From NCBI GenBank assembly GCA_030725745.1, contig JANRFH010000030.1, positions 1-64,000 on the forward strand: a stretch of DNA of 64,000 nucleotides, read 5' to 3'. This DNA is from Akkermansiaceae bacterium (GTDB lineage Bacteria; Verrucomicrobiota; Verrucomicrobiia; Verrucomicrobiales; Akkermansiaceae). The notes beneath the pieces were generated by a model. That model saw only the letters and a list, made by a program, of their open reading frames with translations. It ran no database searches and was not told the DNA's origin. The stretch's first letter is position 1. Each line of letters opens with the position of its first letter. A program made the translations under genes and the position numbers. Below are positions 28,136 through 37,686 of this stretch, piece after piece.

Positions 28136-30658
28136 ATGCCAGAACTGGATTCCTCCAAACTCACCGACCCTTCCTCTTCGGACGAGATCCTCGACGCCTT
28201 TCTCTCATATTTGGAAACCTCTGGCACCATTCCGTATGACCATCAGGAGGAGGCGATCCTTGAGCTTTTCGCTGGCAGTAACGTAATCCTCAATACCCCG
28301 ACCGGCTCAGGGAAATCCCTGGTCGCGCTGGCTCTCCAGTATCGTGCGATCTGCATGAAGCGGCGTTGCTACTACACCGTTCCCATCAAGGCACTAGCCA
28401 ACGAGAAGTTCCTCTCCCTCTGCAAAACCTTTGGCCCCGAAAACATCGGCATGATCACCGGGGATGCCACGGTGAATCCCTCAGCTCCTGTCATTTGCTG
28501 CACTGCCGAGATCCTCGCAAACCTCGCCCTGCGCGAGGGTGCCGCTGCTCCCGTGGATGATGTGATCATGGACGAGTTCCATTACTACTCAGATCATGAG
28601 CGAGGCGTTGCATGGCAAGTGCCACTTCTCACCCTTCCGAATGCGCGCTTTCTTCTAATGTCCGCCACCATCGGCGATACGGAATTTTTCCAAGAAACGA
28701 TCACCACCCTCACCGGTGCACCCACTGCCCTCGTGAAATCCGAAGACCGCCCGGTTCCTTTGGAATTCGAATACTCCACCCTCGCCCTTGAGGAAAAGAT
28801 CGAGGAACTCGTCACCGCAAATCGCGCGCCGATCTATCTCGTCCATTTCACCCAACTCTCTTGCGCCCAGACAGCCCAAGATCTCATGAGCCGGAATTTC
28901 TGCTCCAAAGAGGAAAAACAGGCGATCGCCGATCTCCTCGTCGATGCGGATTTCCGCAGTCCCTACGGCAAAGAGATGAAGAAATTCCTACGCCACGGAC
29001 TCGGCATCCACCACGCCGGACTCTTGCCAAAATACCGGACTCTTGTCGAAAAACTCGCCCAGAAAGGCCTCCTCAAAGTCATCTGTGGCACCGATACCCT
29101 GGGCGTCGGCGTCAATGTCCCGATCCGCACGGTCGTCTTCACTCGCCTCTTCAAATACGGCGGCCAATCCACCAAGACCCTTGCCGTCCGTGATTTCAAA
29201 CAGATCGCCGGACGAGCGGGTAGGCGCGGGTTCGATGACATCGGCTACGTCGTCGCCCAGGCACCGGAACACGTCATCGCCAACATTAAGGCGGATGCGA
29301 AAGCAGCGGCAAAGGGCGGAAAATCCAAGGCGGTGAAGAAGAAGCCCCCGGAAAAGGGCTTCGTGAATTGGGACGAAAACACTTTCCGCAAGCTCATCGA
29401 CTCCCCTTCCGAGAAGCTCAGTTCCTCCTTTGTGATGAGCCACAGCATGCTGCTCAACGTCCTCTCTCGCCGCAACGAAGATGGCTGCGAGGAACTCCGC
29501 CGCATCATACGGGACAGCCACGAAACTCCTTCGAAGAAGGCGGATTTGCGGAAGCGCGCCTTCGGTCTTTTTCGCGGTCTCGTGGAGGGAAACATCTTAC
29601 GTATCATTCCCAAGGACAAACGCGAGACTCCGGCGAAGGTCGCGCTCAACATAGAGCTCCAAGATGACTTTTCTCTCAATCAAGCGCTCGCCGCCTACCT
29701 CGTCGAGGCGATCCCGCAATTGAACCCCGAGGAACCCGCCTACCCGCTCAATGTCATCTCGCTCGCCGAGGCCATCGTCGAAGACCCAACTCAGGTCATC
29801 CGCAAGCAGCTGGACAAGGCGAAGGACAAACTCGTCGCCGAGATGAAGGCCGATGGCATCGAATACGACGCCCGAATGGACGCGCTCGAGCAAGTCGAGC
29901 ACCCGAAGCCCGGCAAGGAATTCATTTACGCCACCTACAACGAATTTGTCCTGAAAAATCCATGGGCGAAGGAAGCCGCCGTGCGGCCGAAATCCATCGC
30001 TAGGGAGATGTTCGAGGACTACTCCTCCTTCGAGGATTACATTAAGACCTACGGATTGGAAAAAAGCGAAGCCGTGCTCCTCCGCCACCTCTCGGAAGTT
30101 TACAAGATCCTCGCCCAGACCGTCCCGGATTCACACAAAACCCCGGAACTAGAAGAAGCAGAAACCTTCTTCGGCACCATGATCCGCTCCACTGATTCAT
30201 CCTTACTGGACGAATGGGAAAAACTCCGCAATCCCGATGCTACCGACCAAAGCGAAGCTCCAGTTTCAGCAAATCCCATCCCCTACACCAGAAACAAGAA
30301 AGCCCTAACTCGAGATGTGCGCTCAGCTATCCTAGGTTTCGTCAAACTCCTCTCCCAAGGCCGATACGAGGATGCCCTTTCGCTGGCCGGATCCGATCTA
30401 TCCACTAGCGAATTGAGATGCATCATGGAGGAATTTCACCAAAGCCACGGCCTCATCCTCCTCGATCCCGAAGCACGAAATGCCAAGCACACCCGAATCC
30501 GCGAAGTGCCGGAAAAGGGAATCTGGGCGATTTCGCAAACCCTCGTAGATCAGGAGGAGTTCAACGATCATACTGCCGAATTCGAGCTCGATCTTAAAGC
30601 TACCGAGGATAAGAGATCCCCCGATCTCCGCTTCCTAGGTATCACAAATAACCGGTAA
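28136..30658 (+). CDS. Ski2-like DEAD/DEAH-box helicase with DUF3516
   Basis: 840 residues. Superfamily 2 helicase: Walker A TPTGSGKS (54-61), motif II DEFH (146-149), motif III SAT (176-178) and motif [12 protein letters not shown] (about 356-365). The pattern with DEFH and a long C-terminal region resembles Ski2/Mtr4-like helicases. The C-terminal ~450 residues correspond to the region called DUF3516 in actinobacterial homologues of the same length. Probable RNA helicase; the substrate is unknown. It follows the terminator of the mre operon and has its own transcription unit. Confidence 0.88.
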   Translation: MPELDSSKLTDPSSSDEILDAFLSYLETSGTIPYDHQEEAILELFAGSNVILNTPTGSGKSLVALALQYRAICMKRRCYYTVPIKALANEKFLSLCKTFGPENIGMITGDATVNPSAPVICCTAEILANLALREGAAAPVDDVIMDEFHYYSDHERGVAWQVPLLTLPNARFLLMSATIGDTEFFQETITTLTGAPTALVKSEDRPVPLEFEYSTLALEEKIEELVTANRAPIYLVHFTQLSCAQTAQDLMSRNFCSKEEKQAIADLLVDADFRSPYGKEMKKFLRHGLGIHHAGLLPKYRTLVEKLAQKGLLKVICGTDTLGVGVNVPIRTVVFTRLFKYGGQSTKTLAVRDFKQIAGRAGRRGFDDIGYVVAQAPEHVIANIKADAKAAAKGGKSKAVKKKPPEKGFVNWDENTFRKLIDSPSEKLSSSFVMSHSMLLNVLSRRNEDGCEELRRIIRDSHETPSKKADLRKRAFGLFRGLVEGNILRIIPKDKRETPAKVALNIELQDDFSLNQALAAYLVEAIPQLNPEEPAYPLNVISLAEAIVEDPTQVIRKQLDKAKDKLVAEMKADGIEYDARMDALEQVEHPKPGKEFIYATYNEFVLKNPWAKEAAVRPKSIAREMFEDYSSFEDYIKTYGLEKSEAVLLRHLSEVYKILAQTVPDSHKTPELEEAETFFGTMIRSTDSSLLDEWEKLRNPDATDQSEAPVSANPIPYTRNKKALTRDVRSAILGFVKLLSQGRYEDALSLAGSDLSTSELRCIMEEFHQSHGLILLDPEARNAKHTRIREVPEKGIWAISQTLVDQEEFNDHTAEFELDLKATEDKRSPDLRFLGITNNR

Positions 30659-30698
30659 ACCATAACCCATGGGTAGGAATTGTTCGGTAAACAACAGA

Positions 30699-31820
30699 TC
30701 AAACCCCAACCCTCAGATCCCGCGCGCTCCACAGATGATCTTTCGCCGCAGATGCAGCACCTCTCATCCTACGCGCACCATCCTTCCGTTTATCGGAAAA
30801 CCTCTCACGAGATGCCGCAAACGCATCATTCACAAACCCCTTGCTACCTATAATCGCGCCGTCTGTGAAATACCGAATCCGCTGACGTAGCATCGCCGCC
30901 AAATCAAGATCCGGCAACACCGTCTCGTTATCTTCAGATTCCAACACCTCAGCCTCATTCTTCGAAATTCCCGTCTTCCTTGAAGTTTGAGATTTGAAGT
31001 TTGAAGTTTTCCTCCCCAACGCCAAGCCCATTGCCCGCCGGTAGATCCGTGACACCTCCTTCCAACATTCTGCATCAAATCCATACCCCCTGTGGCTCAT
31101 GCACGCCCTCACCAATCCTTCCCTGGCCTTCTTTCCATTTCCCTTCTGCCCACCTCCCACCGCCTCACCATAGCTGCTCCAGCGATATTCCGCCGGCTCG
31201 GAAACCATCCCCGCCCGCACCGGATTCAAATCAATATAGGCCGCCATCGTCCGCGCCGCCGTCCCGCTCTCCACGATCACACTCTTGAACCTATCTTCCC
31301 ACAGCGTTCCCGTCCGCTCATGCTTGCGATTGAACCAACGGGTGAAGCGCTGAATTAATCCCTTCATAAAGAGACTGAGATTGTGCATTCGCTTGAGATA
31401 AGGTGCCCGAATCTCCTCTGAGCGGAGCAAGATATCGCCTTTCTTGTCGAGATTATCAGCCGTCATCTTACGCTCCTCCTCCCTAGCAGCAGACAGCTCT
31501 ACCCTAACACCTTCTACATGCTTTTCGCTGTAAAGAGCCATCAACCTCTCCAGCAAAACCTCATCTGAAATTCCAGAATCAGGCACTGGGGTAACTTCCA
31601 ACAGAAGGTGGAAGTGATTCGACATCACGCAGTAGGAAAGCACCCGGCAGCCGGAGAAATTCTCATACATTCGCATGAACATGCGAAACACTTCACGCTC
31701 CTCATCACCGAAAACAAACCTCCGATCCACCACCCGTGAAATACAGTGATAAATCGTTGGTTTCTCCTCCGACCCAGCCCAGGGAGCCAAGAATCTCTTT
31801 CTCGTATTCGCAACAGCCAT
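30699..31820 (-). CDS. RAYT / Y1-type transposase (REP-associated)
   Basis: 373-residue IS200/IS605-like Y1_Tnp protein. The HUH motif is H69-F-H71 in MSNHFHLLLE, and the family signature YIDLNPVRAG follows about 130 residues later. No partner TnpB and no IS ends were found, which is usual for domesticated RAYTs. It is longer than E. coli TnpA-REP (165 residues) because of a linker after the HUH motif and a ~140-residue C-terminal extension. The extension includes TSNFKSQTSRKTG, encoded by a heptamer-like microrepeat (30985-31012). Likely function: single-strand cleavage and spread of REP palindromes such as those at 1-47 and 2773-2818. Confidence 0.82.
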   Translation of the reverse strand: MAVANTRKRFLAPWAGSEEKPTIYHCISRVVDRRFVFGDEEREVFRMFMRMYENFSGCRVLSYCVMSNHFHLLLEVTPVPDSGISDEVLLERLMALYSEKHVEGVRVELSAAREEERKMTADNLDKKGDILLRSEEIRAPYLKRMHNLSLFMKGLIQRFTRWFNRKHERTGTLWEDRFKSVIVESGTAARTMAAYIDLNPVRAGMVSEPAEYRWSSYGEAVGGGQKGNGKKAREGLVRACMSHRGYGFDAECWKEVSRIYRRAMGLALGRKTSNFKSQTSRKTGISKNEAEVLESEDNETVLPDLDLAAMLRQRIRYFTDGAIIGSKGFVNDAFAASRERFSDKRKDGARRMRGAASAAKDHLWSARDLRVGV

Positions 31821-31869
31821 GCCCCTTTCTACCCTCTCAAATCCCTACTGCAAGAGGATTCTTTTATTT

Positions 31870-32777
31870 TGTCTGGCAAGTTGAATATGAAACCCCCATC
31901 GACTACCTCGATCCCGGCCACGGCTCAACCCGCGAAGGCCGCCTCTGGGCTTATCGCGACATAGCCACAAGCACCTGCTACTTCGACTGGCACGCCGGGC
32001 GCGGCGCGGACTGCCTGTTAGACTTCCTCGGCTACGACGAGGCCACCAACACCATCGCCTACACAGGCACCATCCACACCGACGGATACGGAGTTTACGA
32101 CAGCGTAGCGAAAAAACACGGCCTGCGCCATGCCGGTTGCCTCGCCCACATACGCAGAAAATATACCGACCTTGGCAAAGCCGCCCCCGAAGTCACCGTC
32201 CCCATTCTTCTCCTGATCCAGAAAATCTATTACATCGAAAAACAGATCCGCCAAAGCGCAGCCCCGCCAGCCTGCCGCGCCCTCATACGCCGTGCCCGCA
32301 TCCGCCCCATCGCCGATGAACTTCACAACTTCATCCTCGCGCACCGCAAAGCCCACCTCCCCGCTGGCGACATCGGCCAAGCCATCACCTACACACTCAA
32401 CCAGTGGCCAAAGTTCCTCGTTTGCCTTGAGGGTGGATCACTCGAACTCGACACCAACCTCGTCGAAAACATGATCCGCCCCACCAAACTCGGCATGAAA
32501 AACTGGATGTTCTTCGGCAGTCTCGAAGCCGGGGAAAACAACGCGCTGATCTACACCCTGTTGGCAAACTGCCGGGCGGAGGGACTCGATCCCGAAGACT
32601 ACCTGAGCGAAATCCTCAAGCGCCTCCCGCACGATCCCACCCTCGATCAAGCGGCGGCGTTAACACCCGCACGGATCGCCGCCGAGCGCCACGCCCGCAA
32701 CGAGGAGAGCGAACTGCAAGTCGCTTGAACCGTCGCCCGCAAGCGAAACCGGACGAGGACGAATTTGGGACGCTTAC
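31870..32777 (+). mobile_element. IS66-family remnant, left end missing
   Basis: The right terminus is recognisable: GGGACGCTTAC ends at 32777, and its reverse complement begins GTAAGCG, the hallmark of IS66-family ends. No matching GTAAGCG left end occurs upstream. IS66 protein similarity starts abruptly near 31883, about 60 bp beyond the RAYT start codon. The element therefore lost its left part, including tnpA, tnpB and the N-terminal half of tnpC. Confidence 0.7.
31883..32728 (+). pseudogene. IS66 transposase (TnpC) C-terminal fragment
   Basis: About 280 codons of the DDE transposase. The motif normally reading DETP appears as YETPIDYLDPGHG, so the first catalytic Asp is lost at the break point. 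The second Asp survives in HTDGYGVYD and the Glu in NLVENMIRPTKLG. The frame extends back to 31736 but those codons are not IS66-like and overlap the RAYT gene. Complete TnpC is about 500 residues, so nearly half is gone. Not expected to be active. Confidence 0.8.
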
Positions 32778-32814
32778 AGTTGAATAGCAAGCTTTACACT
32801 AGTACCGCCAAACG

Positions 32815-32843
32815 AAAAAAGGCGAGCCGAAGCTCGCCTTTTT
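32815..32843. terminator. Bidirectional terminator below the PEP-CTERM gene
   Basis: GGCGAGC-CGAA-GCTCGCC (32821-32838), a 7-bp stem with tetraloop, preceded by six A and followed by five T. It serves the minus-strand gene ending at 32863 and would also stop plus-strand transcription from the IS66 remnant. Confidence 0.85.
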
Positions 32844-32862
32844 GAAGGTTTGTATGACCTGT

Positions 32863-33537
32863 TTAGCGCTTGCGACGAAGCAGGGCAAGAGCACCAAAGG
32901 CACTCAGAAGAAGCGCAGATGGTTCTGGGACTGCTGCGAGTTGCAGAGTATCAAATGTAGTAACACCTGCACCAGCTCCTGGAACTGGATCTCCCGTAAA
33001 AGCACCAGCGTTGATCTGCCCAATCAAAGGAGTGGTTCCTGTTGGGTTTGCGGAGAATTGATTTTCTGGTGTCGATGATTCGTCAAGTATAGTACCGACT
33101 GCCACAAGTGCGAAAGCATTGGATGCTGCAAGAGTTGCCGCGTCACCCACAAACATATATACGGTTCTACCTATCAGGGGATTTCCCGTAAGGATTGAAG
33201 GGCCATCAAAAAGAGCCTCATCGACATATCCCGCTGTTCCGGCAGTAGTTAATTGGGTGAGAAACCCTCCAGTCAAACCCGAGGTCACCGAAGTAAAGTC
33301 ACTTATCGTAGTGGATATATTGGCTAAGTCTGCAGATGGAACATAAGAGTTACTGCCGAAATAACCTAAGGAAACAATTCCACCGTCTAGCAAGGCTGCG
33401 TTCACAGCACCAGCTTCCTGAAACAGGGTATCAGTAGAACCTGCGCCATTGACTAGGTTAGAAACCGCATAATTTGCTGCGTTGACTTGGAGTGAAAGTG
33501 CACCAAGGGCGGCAAGGGCAATTATTTTACTTTTCAT
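32863..33537 (-). CDS. PEP-CTERM sorting-signal protein
   Basis: 224-residue surface or exopolysaccharide-associated protein. Signal peptide at residues 1-20 (ending VNAA). The body is Ala/Gly/Thr/Ser-rich. The last ~22 residues form the PEP-CTERM signal: VPEPSA, a hydrophobic helix (LLLSAFGALALL) and the basic tail RRKR. Such proteins are processed by an exosortase (EpsH/XrtA type) not found in this window. An EPS export cassette at 53.5-59.6 kb fits the known link between PEP-CTERM proteins and exopolysaccharide. It starts 45 bp after the TIGR02597-like gene on the same strand. Confidence 0.88.
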   Translation of the reverse strand: MKSKIIALAALGALSLQVNAANYAVSNLVNGAGSTDTLFQEAGAVNAALLDGGIVSLGYFGSNSYVPSADLANISTTISDFTSVTSGLTGGFLTQLTTAGTAGYVDEALFDGPSILTGNPLIGRTVYMFVGDAATLAASNAFALVAVGTILDESSTPENQFSANPTGTTPLIGQINAGAFTGDPVPGAGAGVTTFDTLQLAAVPEPSALLLSAFGALALLRRKR

Positions 33538-33582
33538 ATCTTTTTAGCTTATTTTTAAATTAGAATATTAGATATTTAGAAA

Positions 33583-34590
33583 TCAGAGGTCATTATAGGA
33601 TGATGGAACAGTAATATCTACAGTGACTGGAGTTGCTGACTTCCGTTGAATAAGAACAGCTCCAGACAAACTAATCGCCTCTGTTTGCTGCGAAGTGAGA
33701 TCCACCGTAGGAGCGGCTACACTTCTCCAGTTACCGCTTCGAAGGAAATACTGGTCGTAGTTCAAAGACGAGGTCTGAACCCAGAGAATATCTGCATTCA
33801 GAGGCGAAAGCCCAGGAGTGAGATCATCTTCCAGACCCACGTTTGCTAGAGTTGCACCAGCAGGAACGACTGTATTAACTAAGTTGAAGCCCTGCGCCAA
33901 AACAGTTATGGACGAGTTTGTTTTGACTTCCCCGGTAAGAGTAATGGAAGCAGCTGAACTATTTTTCTTCTGCACAAAAAAAGCATCCCCATAAATAATA
34001 GGAACATTCGGTGCAGCTGTTGTGGTGCCGTCTATACGGAACTGGCCTGATGAATGCAGAAAGTATCTATTATAAACGCCAGGTGAGATAGGCACCCAAA
34101 TTACATCGGCATTCAATGAACTCAATCCGGGAACTAGAACGCCTCCGCTCGCCAACGGAGTAGTAGTAAAGATTTCCTCTAGAGTCGGTGCTATGCGGAC
34201 AGCATAAGTATCAGATGTGGTTATCCCAAGAGTAGTAAGATCAGTAGTAGGTGATGTAGTTACAGGCGTAATCGTAGTTCCGGAAATCCCAGAGGCTTCC
34301 ACTTCAAAAATTGCTCCAGTGATTGCCCCACTCGTAATTTCAAGCACGTATTTACGACCAGAGATAGGAGTAAATGAAAGTTGATCGTCAACGAGAGAAG
34401 AAGCATTTATAGTTTCAAATACTCCTGAAGCTGCTGGTGAATTGAGTAGCGTCAATCCCAACAGGTTGAACCCTTGAGATAAGTCTTGAGTCACATACCC
34501 GCTAGGCTTAGAATAAGCTGCGGTTTGAGCGTTTGAGAGCCCCGAGGCGGCGAGCGCGGCGATGGCTGTAAGATGGATTAAATTTTTCAT
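33583..34590 (-). CDS. Secreted TIGR02597-like protein with internal repeats
   Basis: 335 residues with a signal peptide (residues 1-21, ending SNAQ). Two internal repeats can be read: LSQGFNLLGLTLL is echoed by LAQGFNLVNTVV, and LSSLNADVIWVP...YNRYFL by LSPLNADILWVQ...YDQYFL. This layout resembles the TIGR02597 family known from Verrucomicrobiota; that assignment is from memory of the family and should be treated as probable. No enzyme motif. Probably a surface or extracellular beta-rich protein, co-transcribed with the downstream PEP-CTERM gene. Confidence 0.7.
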   Translation of the reverse strand: MKNLIHLTAIAALAASGLSNAQTAAYSKPSGYVTQDLSQGFNLLGLTLLNSPAASGVFETINASSLVDDQLSFTPISGRKYVLEITSGAITGAIFEVEASGISGTTITPVTTSPTTDLTTLGITTSDTYAVRIAPTLEEIFTTTPLASGGVLVPGLSSLNADVIWVPISPGVYNRYFLHSSGQFRIDGTTTAAPNVPIIYGDAFFVQKKNSSAASITLTGEVKTNSSITVLAQGFNLVNTVVPAGATLANVGLEDDLTPGLSPLNADILWVQTSSLNYDQYFLRSGNWRSVAAPTVDLTSQQTEAISLSGAVLIQRKSATPVTVDITVPSSYNDL

Positions 34591-34871
34591 GGCGGGGAAG
34601 ATTTAGTCGGTTTTATTAGGGTCGTCTAGAAACTTCGGCTGGATTGCCGTGACATGATCGTCACAGTTTTTTCCAATACAAAATAACTTCAAGCGCAACT
34701 AAGAGACTCTGTGAAGTGGTCTCCTGCAAGGAAGAAGTGAGTTTTTGATGACTTTCCTTTGAATTTACGCGATCCTTACCAATTCCTCACAACCCCTTGA
34801 TTTCAAGGGATTTATCGGACAAAGCCACACGCTGGCAGGGGGATTTTACAGCCCGAAACCTTGATGTATCT

Positions 34872-34934
34872 TGCTTGGATAGCGGGAGGATGACGCATTC
34901 ACCCTGTATCCTGCCGCACATTTTCCCGGACGGC
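34872..34934. repeat. 63-bp direct repeat, copy A
   Basis: Begins TGCTTGGATAGCGGGAGG and ends TTTTCCCGGACGGCT. It matches copy B (34990-35052) in most positions, 118 bp apart start to start. GGATA and TATCC within it can pair. Confidence 0.75.
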
Positions 34935-34989
34935 TTGGAATGGGAGTGAAACGGACATAGCCGAAGGCAAAGCCATCCCTGCCTGATCC

Positions 34990-35052
34990 TGCTTGGATAG
35001 CGGGAGGGTGACGCTTTCACCCGGTATGGTGCATTACACTTTCCCGGACCGC
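34990..35052. repeat. 63-bp direct repeat, copy B
   Basis: Begins TGCTTGGATAGCGGGAGG and ends CTTTCCCGGACCGCT. It ends exactly at the stop codon of the PfkB kinase gene. It contains the hairpin GGGTGA-CGCTT-TCACCC, partly broken in copy A. Confidence 0.75.
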
Positions 35053-36036
35053 TCAGGCAGGCCAATGGGTGAGGTTCTTGAGGAGGCCTAGGCGTTGCTC
35101 GATTTCTTCACGGGAAGTTCCGGCGAGGCGGTTGGTGGAAAAGGCCTCGCAGGTGTAGGAGGCGACGACGGAGCCGTAAACGATGGCCTGGCGGAGATCA
35201 TCGAAGGAGTAGGAGGCCTTCCCGGTGGAGGCGAGGTGGCCGGCAAGGGCGCCGAGGAAGGAATCGCCGGCTCCGGTGGGGTCGGCGACTTCCGTGAGGG
35301 GGAAAGCCGCGCTGCGGAAGATGCTGATGCCGGGGAGGCCGGGGATGGAGAATTCCGAAGGGGCGGTGCCGGATTCTTCGCGGTGGAAGAGGATGGCTCC
35401 GAATTCGCCGAGCTTGATGACGACGTTTGCAGGGCCCTTGTCGAGAAGGATTTTCCCTGCGGAGATGAGGTTCGGGGTGCGGCAGAAATCGCGGGCTTCG
35501 GATTCGTTGATGACGAGGAGGTCGATTTTTTTGAGGACTTCGTGGAGGTCGTCGTTGGCGATGGTGATCCAGAGATCCATGGTATCGGCGGCGATGAAGG
35601 GTTTCTCAGCGGTGAGCTGGGCGATCATCTGGAGCTGATTGATCGGGTGCATGTTCGCGAGAACGACTACTGGGGCGGAGGCCATTTCCGCAGGGACTTT
35701 CGGAGTCCAGTCTTCGAGGACGTTGATGGCGACATCGAGGGTGTCGCGGTCGTTCATGTTCTCATGGTAGGAGCCGGTCCATGAAAAGGTGTTGCCTTCG
35801 GATTTCTCAAGACCGCCTGTAGAAATGCCCTTGGAGGCGAAATGATCGAGGTGCTCCTGGGGGAAATCCTTTCCGATGATGCCCACGAGATGCACTGGGG
35901 AGGTAAAGTAAGAAGCGGCGATACCTGTGAAGGATGCTGAGCCGCCGAGCAGGTTTTTTCCTTCGGCGGTGGGGGTCTTGATGTTGTCGATGGCGATGGA
36001 GCCGCCGATGAGGATGGGCGTGGTGGCAGAAGACAT
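35053..36036 (-). CDS. PfkB-family carbohydrate or nucleoside kinase
   Basis: 327-residue ribokinase-fold enzyme. N-terminal Gly-rich motif LGGSASFTGIAAS and the C-terminal signature DPTGAGDSFLGAL, whose Asp is the catalytic base. The N-terminus PILIGGSIAIDNI is typical of PfkB proteins. Substrate is not determined by visible motifs; similar Verrucomicrobiota proteins are annotated as sugar kinases. Encoded singly, divergent from pyruvate kinase. Confidence 0.85.
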   Translation of the reverse strand: MSSATTPILIGGSIAIDNIKTPTAEGKNLLGGSASFTGIAASYFTSPVHLVGIIGKDFPQEHLDHFASKGISTGGLEKSEGNTFSWTGSYHENMNDRDTLDVAINVLEDWTPKVPAEMASAPVVVLANMHPINQLQMIAQLTAEKPFIAADTMDLWITIANDDLHEVLKKIDLLVINESEARDFCRTPNLISAGKILLDKGPANVVIKLGEFGAILFHREESGTAPSEFSIPGLPGISIFRSAAFPLTEVADPTGAGDSFLGALAGHLASTGKASYSFDDLRQAIVYGSVVASYTCEAFSTNRLAGTSREEIEQRLGLLKNLTHWPA

Positions 36037-36267
36037 GGGTTCTGCGTAAAATGGATGGAGGGAAAATCAAAGCGCTTTCTTGCGAGGTCTACTTGCTACC
36101 TCAATTGGGATTTTCACCGCCAAGTAAGAAAAGCTCGCCAAGTAAAAGTTTGAAATGAGGGGGAACATGGATCTGTGTCGCTGTTTTATAATCCATGGCT
36201 GGACGCCCGGCATATCCCCTGCTTCCCTGCACGAAAGAGAACCACTGAAACCAAGAAATTTCACCAA

Positions 36268-37671
36268 ATGTCACGCAAAACAAAACTGATCGTTACCCTA
36301 GGCCCTGCCACCGAGAAAGCTGAGACCATCGGCGAGCTTATCGACGGAGGAGTGAACGTCTTCCGCCTGAATATGAGCCACGCGAAGCACGAATGGGCGG
36401 CGCTAATGACCAAGCACGTGCGCCAAGAATCCTCCAAGCGCGGGCTGCACATTGCGGTGCTCTTCGACCTGACGGGGCCTTCGATCCGCACGGGTGATGT
36501 GGTAAAAAACTACGAACTAAAAGAGGGTGACAAGGTGGAATTCCGCAAGGAAGGCACAGAGCCGACGATTCCCATTTCCACAACGGTGAATTATCCGGGT
36601 ATGATGCAGGATGTCTCCGAGGGGAATATCTTGGTGGTGGATAATGGTGCGTTGCTCATGCACATCGACCGCACTGCAGATGACCGCATCATCTGTGATG
36701 TGCGCACGCCGGGCACTATGGGCTCCCGCCGACACATCAATCTCCCCGGCGTGCGACTGAATCTGCCTGCTCTGACGGAAAAGGATCACAAGGATCTGGC
36801 TCTGGCTGTGGAATGCGGGGCGGACTACATCGCTGGCTCCTTCGTGCGCGATGCGGCACACGTGCGTGAGCTCCGCGAGGCAATGGAAGCTCTGGAGGGT
36901 GAGGCTCAGATCGTTGCGAAAATCGAAGATCAGGAGGCGGTGCGCAATATCGATGCGATCATTCAGAGCGCGGATGTGATCATGATCGCACGGGGCGACT
37001 TGGGCATTGAGGTGGATTTTGAGGATCTACCGATTTTGCAGCGCCGTATTGTGAAGCGCTGCCATGAGCTTGGGACACGGGTGATCGTGGCGACGCAGCT
37101 TCTGGAATCCATGATCACGAATCCTACCCCGACTCGGGCGGAAGTGACGGATGTGATGAACGCCGCTTACGAGGAGGCGGATGCGTTGATGCTTTCCGGC
37201 GAGACTTCGGTGGGACGCTATCCGCTGCGCTGTGTGGATGCGTTGGTAAGAATTTCGGCACGGATCGAGCGTTCTGGTGGCCACGGCTTCGGCGCAGCGG
37301 TGATTCTGCGCGACGAGCGGCAGAAGACGGCTCGTGCGGCTGTGACGCTGGCGGATTCATTGCCAGACGCTCGCCTTGTGGTGCTGACACGCAGGGGGGT
37401 GCTTGCGAACCATATCGCCCTGATGCGCCCGCGGACGGGATCGTTTTTCGCATTCACTCCGAAGGATGGTGTCTGCCGCAAGCTTTCGCTGACACGCGGG
37501 ATAAGGGCGTTCCAGATGGGCTTTTCATCGAATATTGAGGAAACTATCGGGCGGGCGACCGAGCAGCTACGGGCTGAGAACTTGGTGAGGCCGGGGACTC
37601 CGATCGTGATTGTTTCGGATATTCTTTCCGATCACTTCGCGGCGAATTCGATATTGCTGCACCACGCGTAG
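36268..37671 (+). CDS. pyk: Pyruvate kinase
   Basis: Final ATP-generating step of glycolysis (PEP + ADP to pyruvate + ATP). 467 residues from the ATG at 36268, where the conserved start SRKTKLIVTLGPATEKAE begins; the open frame from GTG 36175 adds 31 unconserved residues. The Asn-Arg substrate motif is FRLNMSHAKHEW, the active-site signature IVAKIEDQEAVRNID and the Mg/K region IARGDLGIEV. The C-terminal domain ends at LLHHA. The short spacer upstream is shared with the divergent PfkB kinase. Confidence 0.96.
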   Translation: MSRKTKLIVTLGPATEKAETIGELIDGGVNVFRLNMSHAKHEWAALMTKHVRQESSKRGLHIAVLFDLTGPSIRTGDVVKNYELKEGDKVEFRKEGTEPTIPISTTVNYPGMMQDVSEGNILVVDNGALLMHIDRTADDRIICDVRTPGTMGSRRHINLPGVRLNLPALTEKDHKDLALAVECGADYIAGSFVRDAAHVRELREAMEALEGEAQIVAKIEDQEAVRNIDAIIQSADVIMIARGDLGIEVDFEDLPILQRRIVKRCHELGTRVIVATQLLESMITNPTPTRAEVTDVMNAAYEEADALMLSGETSVGRYPLRCVDALVRISARIERSGGHGFGAAVILRDERQKTARAAVTLADSLPDARLVVLTRRGVLANHIALMRPRTGSFFAFTPKDGVCRKLSLTRGIRAFQMGFSSNIEETIGRATEQLRAENLVRPGTPIVIVSDILSDHFAANSILLHHA

Positions 37672-37686
37672 CATGAGATTTGATGG

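Larger units (their letters stand above)
34591..35052. other. Gene-poor intergenic region with repeats
   Basis: 462 bp without a convincing gene. It holds a short inverted repeat GTGAC-ATGATC-GTCAC (34649-34664), about 60 bp upstream of the TIGR02597-like start and a possible operator, and two imperfect 63-bp direct repeats described separately. A 92-codon open frame on the minus strand (34787-35065) crosses the repeats and looks non-coding. Confidence 0.6.

Noticed and set aside
31736..31882. IS66 transposase N-terminus
   Set aside because: The frame is open but the residues have no IS66 similarity and are antisense to the RAYT gene.
34649..34664. CRP-type operator
   Set aside because: GTGA and TCAC are 8 bases apart instead of 6, so it does not match the CRP site; retained only as an unnamed inverted repeat.
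34872..35052. CRISPR array
   Set aside because: Only two imperfect copies of 63 bp with a 55-bp spacer; far from CRISPR repeat size and identity, and no cas genes are nearby.
34787..35065. 92-codon minus-strand frame over the 63-bp repeats
   Set aside because: The repeats account for the sequence, and composition (Cys, Arg, Ser, Pro) is not protein-like.
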